Positions 7,232-15,017 of a stretch of 15,017 bases of DNA are shown here, in pieces. The notes beneath the pieces are model-generated. The model saw only the letters and a program-made list of their open reading frames with translations, ran no database searches and was not told where the DNA came from. The first letter of the stretch is position 1; each line of letters opens with the position of its first letter. This DNA comes from Ectocarpus siliculosus (taxonomy: Eukaryota > Sar > Phaeophyceae > Ectocarpales > Ectocarpaceae): NCBI GenBank assembly GCA_000310025.1, contig FN649741.1:2820535-2835551 (forward strand), written 5' to 3'. Made by a program: the position numbers and the translations under genes.

Positions 7232-10200
7232 AAATGCAGAGTGGGATGGCGAGCACGCTGTTGGGCGCGGGGCGTGGGAGTGCGGTGTGGGATGGCATCG
7301 TACATGGCGTTTTTGTTTTGTCCTGGCCCTGCAAGCGCGCGCGTGACAGCGTCTATGCTACGTTTACGGCGGTAGCTCGGAGTGTGACCGCAGGGGATAG
7401 GCCGGACCAGGTACGATCATGCGCATGCTTTTCCTTTCGGCTGTTGACTTTGGTGCTCTCAGCCCTACCGATGGCGTGGGCGGAGGGTTGTAGGAACCGT
7501 GGCCTCCTCTGATAAATTTGCCCAACCACACTACTGTAAGCAGGGACGAACCATTTTGACTGCTGCAGCACGTCCTCGTTGTCTTCCTCCGTTTCAAACC
7601 CCGCCGCCTCATGTCCCAGCGGACGTTTTGGGGTTAATTCTAATGTGATCGAGGGTTTGTATGAAGTTGCACCGCAACTCTCCATGCATGGCAAGAAGAC
7701 ATTGTTGCAAGCCCTCCTTCGCAGGACCGGTCGCGAATCGCTGCCATTGCAACCGCCCTCCCCTTCCTCCTGCTCCCTCCGTCGAAGGAAGGGAGCGAAA
7801 AACGATGCATGCATGAGAGTTCCCCGTAGAAAGCGGCGAGACACAGGAAGAGCGCCCGACTGCTGTTGGCGGTGTGTCAATTGTAGCTCGTATAGAAACG
7901 GTGTGGTCGTGTCGGGGGGGGGGGCCACGGTCAATGGCCAAACGGCCCTAGGCAAGTAACCAATGAATACAGGAATACCGACCCCCCCCCCCACCCACCC
8001 ACCCACGTAGCCTGAGCCGGAGAAAGCCGGTCATATCGCTCTGTCGCGGCACTGTAGGGATGCGAGGTCAATGGTCTTACGACTGCAGGCATGCGTTTAC
8101 ATGAGTACCCCCCACCCCCTTCCCCCTGGTCCCCCAAAGATGTCAGCGCACGTTCATCGAGGTGCTGCGCGATATGGAGCCGGCGGAGGAAGAAACGGAG
8201 GCAAAGCTTACCCCTGCGCAGATCATGGAGTTTTTCGAGGCCTGCGACACACTGCTCGCGCTACCAGGTAATAAGCCAACGTGACAAAGGAAAAGTGTGT
8301 GTACGGGTGCTGGGAAGAACATAGGGTTGGGAGGAGGAGGAGGGGAGCTTTTGGGTGTTGGCTGTATCAAGGGCATGTTTTTTTTTTTCAAGACGTTGCC
8401 TGTTCGGTTGTGCAGGGGAACCCCTAACGAGCACGTGAAGAGTGGACGTGCGAGAGGGCACAGGAGGGTTTCGCAGAGTTACTTTGTTTGGTTCGAGCTA
8501 GCCAAAGGTACAGTAGCGGCTATTTGTGTGGCTTGCTGTGGCTGCGCTTGGTTGTCGTCGGCATCCAACACCTCGTCGAGGGGTGCTGCCGCGCTGATTG
8601 GACGGCGTGCTGGCCAGAGCACGCTAACTGCTAGAACCGGTACGGCAAAGGATCTCCGCTTCACACCCTGTTGACTGTCAACACGGTCAGCCCGAACGTC
8701 GCCCTTTCACCAAGGCCGACGCTTCGTTACGAAGGCATGGCTATCGCGGACCGGTCGATTACCAGCTGCTTGCTTGGAGTAGGGCTTTCGGTCGCGTAGG
8801 TCACGCAACGACTTTTGGGTGTTTAATCTCGCAGTGAAGTGCACGTTTATTTACCAACACTACACATGTACCATAGATTACGTTTTTTTTTTTTCCATTT
8901 CAGCTGTCTTATTCGCTACTGCTGCTGCCTGTGTAGCTAGCTGCCTGCTAGCCCTCACCCTGGTGGGTTCTGACGGCATTGTCTTCCTTCTGGCGCCTCA
9001 CCCTGCCCCGCCCCACGCCTGCGCCCGCAACTCCCTCCGTCTGCCTCGCGGGGGCGGCGCCGCCGTTGACCGCGCCGAGTTCAGAAACGAAGGAGTCGCT
9101 GCGAAAAGAGTTCCTCGAGACGCAGGTCCCGCCGGACGAGACCATCGTGGGGATGCAGAGGAGCATGCTGCGCACCCTTGGCTTCTCCCCGGACCATGGG
9201 GTGGCCTGCTTGAATGCCTTCTCGAAGGACTTCCCCGACGACGAGAAGCTGCAGATGCGCCTGCAGCAGTTTATGCGATGGTGAGAGGGGCAGTGCTGCG
9301 ATAGACGAAACCTGCTGTCTGTAGGTTGTGGAATTTTTCTGTCTTTCGTGGGTGGTAGAGAGAGAGACACCCCGGTCTTGCCTTGCAAGAGAGGGCGCGC
9401 TCATTCGCCTGCTGCAATCCATACGTGGCAGCAGTGTGCGGGGTGTTCACGAAACGGCTTCGGTGCGCTCACGCTGATGTCTCCTTCCTGGGCACAGGAG
9501 AAAATGTCTGGGAAGTCGGTTCTTGCCGTGCTGCTTGTAGTGTGGTCAGTCAAAGGGTAAGTGACAGCGCGGGACTTCCGTCGGGTCTTTTTTGGCTGTG
9601 ACGGTCGGTGTGTATCCACGGGGGGTTTCGTTTCTCCATCCGGTGAAATGTGACGCAAGATCGGCAGCAGCAACAACAAGTCGAAGTCGTGTAGTTGCAC
9701 ACTGAAGGCTATCCTGCTGTATTAGCTCAGCGGTCATTACTCCAGCCAAGCGGCCGATCCCCGCAGCCTAGCTATTATAGCTTACATATCGTTGGGCGCG
9801 AAGGTGTTTATCCTCATCAAGTGTTGCTGATACTTTTGAATGAAAGTGAATGGACGGCAGTATGTTGGACGGATTCGAACCGCAGCCTCGAGCAACTTTT
9901 CGAGCCGACTGTAGACACGCCCTCACGACACAGCGGTAGTGGTGCCACACGCAGGACACCGGCGGCAGCGTGTGCCGCGTGATAGTGCTCGAAGCTGTGG
10001 GTTAGCCTAGAGTTGTTTTGGCGCGGTACCGTACGATCGCTGGCCGTCTACCATTGAAGCCGAAGTGTCGAGATGCTGCCTGCGGGTTGCGTCTCGCCCA
10101 TTCTTCTCCCGGCTCGTTTTGATGATGCAGACCGAAGCAATTGGTGGAAGTTCCTACGATCAACCGACGCAAGTGTCAAAAGTATCTTGTTGTAACCGTA

Positions 10201-12872
10201 GCGTTGGTTTCTTCTCGCTCTGGCTCGCTACGTTGTTGGGATGGTGTTGGTGTTGGTGGTATGATTTTACTGCTATTGAATTGGTGTTGTTATTGTTGAG
10301 GTTGAGTGATCTGGTCTTTTTAACACCCACATATTTTTTCCCTTCTTCTCCTTCCCCGGTGTTCTTTTGGTGCTTTTGGTTCCTCAGCGCGAGCATGGCG
10401 CGGCAGGAGGCCATGCTTGGTAAGGAGGAGTTGACCAAGAGGATGCACGTGCACCAGGTGGGAAAACAGATGACGACGATGGTTTGATTTGTTGCACAGT
10501 ATTTGGAAGCGAAGCACTGCTCTTTTTCGTTAATCGATCTATCTCTCTCGGCATCTTTTTCTCTTGCCTGTTAGGCTCCCCGACGCGTTTTGTCTACAGC
10601 CCCAGGAACCACGATAATTTTGTATTTTTTGTTGCTCCTGGCTCATGTACGCTATACCAAAGATGCGGTTTTGCTGGACATTAGGAAGCCTTCTCGCTCG
10701 TAACCGCGTGTCCGAGAGAGAGAGACCGGACGAAAACCGTGTGATTTCTATGGTGCCGAAGGAGCAGCGTTATCGGCAGCGTGTGTCGTGTCGCCACGTC
10801 GCCTCCGCACCACGAGGCAATGGCCTCCGTTTAATATATCTCGTTCGAATATTGATTGTGATGCCCGGATGCGGAGCGTTGTCAGGCATAGAAAAGATAG
10901 ACGAACAAGCAGGAAAGGAAAGAAACCTCTCGCAGGGTGGAGTAAAAGGAAAGTGGCTTTTCATGCCGATCTAGCAGTGGGCGCCGGTGGAGTCTTGGTT
11001 TGTTGTTCTCCGAAACCAATGAAAACATGACGAGGAGTGCGTACTTGCCGTGCTTGTACCAAGTGCTCGCCCATTATTGCTCTTGTCTGCTTGAGTATTC
11101 CCACTCACATCGACCCGGGTGCAGGGGCTGCAACACACGCTTGTCCAGCGCAGCGCAGCGCCCGATAATTATTTCACAGAGGTAGCTTACACCCATGACT
11201 ACACTGACACAGAGGTAACTTCGATCCGTAACTACAATTTCCATCGACATATACTTCAAGTACGTAACTGCCATCCATCACTACACTTGTTTTTTTGTTT
11301 TTTAAATAGAAATATCTTTCTAAATATGCATTCAACCCCAACGCTCGTGAAAAACTTGTCTTTTTTCGTTTGCACACAGGCTACCGCGATGAAGGAGCAC
11401 AAGATGGCGATGGAGCTGAGTGCTCTGGACGAGGCGGGCAGGGCCGACCTGACCAAGAGGGTGTCGGAGATGCAGCGCAGGCACGCCCTGGCGGTGATGA
11501 CGCTCACCACCCAGGAGGAGCGCCTCGCGTACATCAAGGGCATCCCCACCGAAGTGAGCTATTGGCAGCTGCGACGACAACACCAGTTGTTTTGGTGTGC
11601 GGTTTTTGATGTGGGACGTTGGTCTCCGGCACTCTTACTTAGGAGCAGGTTTTGCCTTGTGAGCTATTAGTAGCTGCGACAACAAGCAGCTGTTTTGGTG
11701 TCCGTTTTTTTTATGTGAGATGTTGGTGTCCGGCACTCTACTTATGAGCAGGTTTTGCCTTTTCAGCTTGCCTACGGGCTTGGAGATGTGATGCAACCCG
11801 TGTCCCGAACACATCCCGAGACTCGAACAGTCTTCTCGACACGAGCATGCTGCTGCTCTGTGGAAAACGTGTGCGAACCTCAGCAGGTGTGCCGCAAAAT
11901 GATGGTTTCTCGTCAACCCCACGACCCGTCAGAGGGTGCTGCTCATGGTGCTTTACTCCCCCACCCACCGCTAGAGCCAATCCAGTTGCACGTCTTATTG
12001 TCTGCGGCCGGAGCGTTCGAAAGCAGCCGAAGGTTTGCTTGGCATTCCCTTCTTTTGGTTGCTTCCCGGCATATGCTGCCGTCGCGGCTGCCGGTTTTAC
12101 TAGCGGCTGGTCCAGGTGGTTTGGTCGCGCAAGATGTTGCGTTTACCACCGCATTTGTGTCGTCGATCAAGCGAGTTGCGCATCAAAGCAGAACCTTTTT
12201 GCTGTGACCACGGCATGCTTCGACAAAGCAGAGAGGTGACGCAGACAAGTATGAGACTCTGGTGGCGTTCGCGTCGCAGTGGATGGCATCTTGCTGTCCT
12301 GGTGTTGGGAAACGGAGGAAGCTCTTCACGAGAATGCCCCCCTCTCGCCCCCCCCGCAGGTATCGGCCTCAAAGCCCCCGTGTGTCTGTGCATGTGCCAC
12401 GTTAACGTTCACCTGTGTTTCGTTTCGTGCGGTCTTTTCGACCCGAGCAGGAGCAGTGGGACATCGCCAAGCTCAAGATGCTCACCAGGCACCTCAAGAT
12501 GGCGCAAGACGGCGGCCACGACCACGGCCACGCACATGGACAGCCGGGCACAGCAGTGAGTTATCGGTCAACTGGTGTTGTCACGATGGCCGATTGTTTC
12601 GTCTGCGTTGTTTTGTACTTACTTGTATGTTTTGCGAGAGCCGCTTGTATGTGCTCACCCTCTTCGCGGCACCAGCCGGCCCTCAACAGCAGACATTTTA
12701 TGTTTCGTGTTTCGCCCTGATCACCCCCCCCGCCTCATTTCCCTCTTCTGCTGTATTGGCACGTCTACATCATGGGCGTCACCGGCACTGCGTTTCCCTG
12801 CCGCCGCCGCCGCCGCCGCCGTCGCCCCAGGCTGCTCAAGGGCAGAGCGGTTCGCGCGACCAGGGTTCTTGA
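5127..12872 (+). CDS. Uncharacterised alpha-helical protein with tandem ~108-residue repeats and His-rich tail, nine exons
   Basis: I do not recognise a named family. Exons: 5127-5235, 5965-6173, 6864-7033, 8140-8267, 9085-9280, 10388-10457, 11380-11553, 12451-12555, 12831-12872 (TGA). All junction phases agree and give 400 residues. The ATG at 5127 has A at -3. There is no signal peptide or membrane segment, so it is probably cytosolic or nuclear. Order: charged helix 1-20; Ala/Glu-rich linker about 35-75; repeat 1 from M78 (MTPEQVEEFF); repeat 2 from L186 (LTPAQIMEFF); charged helices 272-372 with two more degenerate copies of the LTxxEER-type motif (307-321, 336-348); HxHxHxH at 375-381; Gly/Ser/Gln tail. 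The repeats share Q121/Q230, G129/G238, S131/S240, G135/G244, LN139-140/LN248-249, D150/D258, R156/R264 and F160/F268, which independently confirms the frame of exons 3 and 5. Intron 2 seems to use a GC donor. Scaffold or protein-interaction role is only a guess. Confidence 0.8.
6174..6175 (+). other. Probable GC splice donor of intron 2 (helical-protein gene)
   Basis: Exon 2 ends TCCAAG followed by GCACGT. A GC donor here gives phase 0, which matches the only AG acceptor near exon 3 (before 6864) in the frame supported by homology between the two internal repeats. The nearby GT at 6178 would put exon 3 into a different frame lacking the repeat motif. GC-AG introns are a known minor class and usually have a strong AAG exon end, as here. 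Confidence 0.55.
6738..6785 (+). repeat. (CTG)16 trinucleotide microsatellite in intron 2 of the helical-protein gene
   Basis: Sixteen uninterrupted CTG units, about 80 nt before the exon 3 acceptor. The run is in the transcribed strand as CUG. It is noncoding here because it lies between exons 2 and 3. Confidence 0.95.
7118..7227 (+). repeat. Purine-rich GA/GACA microsatellite tract in intron 3
   Basis: Imperfect GAGA, CAGA and GACA repeats end in an uninterrupted GA run from 7201 to 7227, shortly after the exon 3 donor. Simple repeat without coding content. Confidence 0.95.
7914..8006 (+). repeat. Poly-G and poly-C/CCCA runs in intron 3
   Basis: An 11-G run at 7914-7924 and an 11-C run at 7982-7992, which continues as CCCA repeats to about 8006. 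The two runs face each other 57 bp apart and could pair as a foldback. Confidence 0.85.
11554..11761 (+). repeat. Imperfect ~105-bp tandem duplication containing a splice donor
   Basis: Copy 1 (11554-11658) and copy 2 (11659-11761) both start GTGAGCTATT and both run through the blocks GTTTTGGTGT, CCGGCACTCT and GAGCAGGTTTTGCCTT. Copy 1 begins exactly at the donor of intron 7 in the helical-protein gene, so the duplication supplies a second, nearly identical donor 105 nt downstream. The extension is in frame and free of stops. Confidence 0.85.
12801..12821 (+). repeat. (CCG)7 in the intron 8 pyrimidine-rich region
   Basis: Seven CCG units immediately before the CGCCCCAG acceptor of exon 9, apparently doing part of the work of a pyrimidine tract. 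Confidence 0.85.
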
Positions 12873-15017
12873 GAGCACCATCGATGATACACTAGAGATT
12901 GCCTCTCGTGTCCGCGACTGCCGTAGTTTTGGAGTCGAGACGGGAGCACAGCACTGCAGGAGGCAGGTGGTGCAGGGGGGGGGGGGCAGAGACGTACCGA
13001 TGTTGTTCCCTTTGCCCCAGTGTTTGGAAGGAGCTCGGCTTGCTCTTGTCGGGGCGAGAGGGAGAGGAGAGACGGAATTGACTCTTTTTTTTTTGTGTGT
13101 GTGTCTTGCTTATTTATTCCTCGAGTGCCGTACATGAACTTTTGCGATGTTGATGGCGGCGATCGCGCCCAGAGAAGAAAGTGGTGTGTCTCCCGAGGTG
13201 ATGCTACTACTACTTGCCCTGGGCCGGTTCGTGTGTTGTTTTTTATTGAACGAAGCGTGCGTGCGCCGAAATTTGGCGTGGTGATTTTTGCCGTGGGTCA
13301 GAGCGCAGGGCGAATGGTCAGGGACACAACAGCAGAAAATGTGTGCTTTACGTGGAACAGTCTTCTGCGATTGGTTCGAGTTTTCACCTCCCTCTTGATG
13401 CTTGGAACGGCTCAGCGTTCCTGAAAATTGCGTTTGAAAACTGCGTTTGTTTGCCGTTTGCTGTTGGTGCCTGAGCAGCCGATCTCTCCCCGATACAGGA
13501 TGGTTGGATTGAGTTGCCTTGGGACAGACTGCAGTAACCGGTGTCGTGTTGGAGTGTGTATGTATTTTAATGTCAAGGACGGGTGGACTCTCTTATGTCG
13601 TACAATGTGTACACCCATTTTTAGGCATACACCCGTCTGCACCACGTAGTACTATAATAGGCGGCCCAAGGGCCCGAAACCCTGCTGTGAGGTTTTTTGG
13701 GGCGAAACGTCGGTGATGGCCTCAGTCGTACTCTTGATACAGAGCACGCCTGTTGGTTAAGAAACCCCCAAACCGGCTCGAGACTCCATTTCTTGTTTCG
13801 TTGCCATCGCCGTCAAGCACAGTTTTTTTTTAATACCAGTAGAGTTTAGCGTAGGATCCATCGCTGTGTTGTGTTTCTTAAACCTTGTTTCTTGGTGCAA
13901 AATATATGAGCCTTTTTTTTTTGTCGCAACACGGAGAGTGTCGTAGACCGTACGAAGACCAGGAGTAGATACTCGTGCTGGGGTTGCCGCTGTCGGCGTG
14001 TTGTCTCAAGTGGAGTGTGTCTCAATTGCGGGCCCGTACTAGGTACAGCAGCAGACCGTGCTGCCGCTGTCAGCGTGTCCTTTACCTAGGGGTCCCGTCA
14101 GGTTTGTCGTTGTAACTGGCCAGGCGAGAATAACAGATACTGGTGCGTTACCCGGCGTAGGCGCGGCAGGGTGCTGCACGTTCGAAGCGCAAGTGGATCG
14201 CATTTGCGTATGCGGTCAAGAATTATATCTCCCACGCGGGAGTATCTTGAGCATCATCTCGTGTGCCTTTGAGCATCATCTCGTGTGTGGTGACGGTACA
14301 GCAGTAACAGCAGTGTTTTGTTTTCTCCGCGGCAGCGGGGGGGGTAAATCGCTCCTTCAGACTGGTGGGGAGTGTAAGCTCAACATTGGTTCTGCTGCGA
14401 TAGGAGGATCGTAGGGATAGAGATAGCGGTGTACAGCGCCCCTGAGCAGAGTATCCCTTCTTGTTTGCATGGGCGACAAAGCCACTTCCGGTCTGACCAT
14501 GTGACGCAAAATGTGCACGGGTCGATCGGCATACGCAGCGGGTCTGAACCAACGGCGTTTGCGGGTTGCTGACCACAAACAAAATAATCGAGATCGCATA
14601 TTTGTAGCTTTTTCTTCAGTACGGGAAGTACCGTACCGTGGTGGCACGTGAACCAGGGATTTGCGCGAGTGATTGGTGTTCTGCACTGCTCGACACAGCC
14701 AGCAATGTTGATTGGGATCGATCGGCGGCCTGACCCCGTCCAGATGCGTCGTACTGGAACGAGGCAACGGGGAAACATGCTCCGCTTCATTCTCGGCACT
14801 GTCATTTGACAACCGCAGGCGATAGGGCTACGACGAAACCCCTGCTGTATGTATCATCACAGCAACGTGTGGCATCTACCACGCACACATGCCTCAACAC
14901 GTGGTCCATCGGCCGATAAACACGAAAATTAGCTCGAGATAGAGGGAGACCTGGCCGGAGCCTCAAAAACGCCGCATGCACACAGACAGGCCGTCTGCTC
15001 CCCCCCCCCCACCCCCC
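12873..15017. other. Presumed 3' UTR of the helical-protein gene and intergenic DNA
   Basis: The 2.1 kb after the TGA at 12872 contain no recognisable gene. Visible are a 12-G run (12975-12986), T-rich runs typical of transcribed noncoding DNA (13084-13092, 13824-13831, 13913-13922), short direct repeats near 13985-14078 and 14246-14287, and a C-rich run at the very end (15001-15017). No canonical AATAAA poly(A) signal was found, so the 3' end of the transcript cannot be placed. Overlapping minus-strand open frames at 14357-14812 are unconvincing. Confidence 0.6.
14246..14287 (+). repeat. 22-bp-period tandem repeat (TTGAGCATCATCTCGTGTG, two copies)
   Basis: TTGAGCATCATCTCGTGTG is found at 14247-14265 and again at 14269-14287, in the noncoding region beyond the helical-protein gene. 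A second short repeat pair, TGCCGCTGTCRGCGTGT, lies upstream at 13985-14001 and 14062-14078. Confidence 0.85.

Noticed and set aside
7353-8006. 217-codon open frame on the minus strand, the longest in the window
   Set aside because: It lies entirely within intron 3 of the helical-protein gene, antisense, starts in a poly-C/CCCA repeat (poly-G on its own strand), and its translation has no recognisable domain; low stop density in GC-rich DNA explains it.
12279-12872. 197-codon plus-strand open frame read as one continuous gene
   Set aside because: Only its last 14 codons (exon 9) are used. The upstream part overlaps exon 8 in a different frame and crosses a donor at 12556 and an acceptor at 12830.
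14058-14414. 118-codon plus-strand open frame beyond the helical-protein gene
   Set aside because: It begins with GTG, not ATG, spans a tandem 22-bp repeat and a poly-G run, and shows no domain.

Overview
The window reads as nuclear DNA of a photosynthetic stramenopile, most likely a brown alga of the Ectocarpus type. This is inferred from intron-rich genes (introns mostly 0.3-1.1 kb), moderately high GC, many GA/CT, CTG and poly-G/C simple repeats, and an N-terminus on one gene that looks like the two-part plastid targeting sequence of heterokonts (signal peptide followed by a Phe at the cleavage site). No bacterial, viral or organellar gene organisation is visible. The species is not proven by the sequence alone.

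Two multi-exon genes stand head to head. On the minus strand, about 4745 down to 493, lies a plastid-targeted FAD-dependent monooxygenase of the zeaxanthin-epoxidase / aromatic-ring hydroxylase superfamily. Six exons join in consistent phases and carry the three hallmark FAD motifs; the last exon and the C-terminus are uncertain. On the plus strand, 5127 to 12872, nine exons join in consistent phases into a 400-residue, mainly alpha-helical protein that I do not recognise. It contains two tandem copies of an approximately 108-residue domain, further degenerate copies of one motif, and a His-rich tail. The two start codons are about 380 bp apart, so the interval is probably a bidirectional promoter.

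The introns hold the other notable content. FAD-gene intron 5 carries a 157-bp palindromic MITE-like element flanked by TA, starting 10 nt after the splice donor. FAD-gene introns 4 and 5 each hold an exon-like open segment (one on each strand) with good splice signals but no place in the gene's reading frame. In the helical-protein gene, intron 2 appears to use a GC donor and contains (CTG)16. Intron 7 begins with a 105-bp tandem duplication that copies the splice donor, and use of the copy would insert 35 residues in frame.

The left end (1-492) and the right end (12873-15017) hold no gene that I can support. They contain simple repeats, poly-G/C runs and, on the right, the presumed 3' UTR and intergenic DNA.
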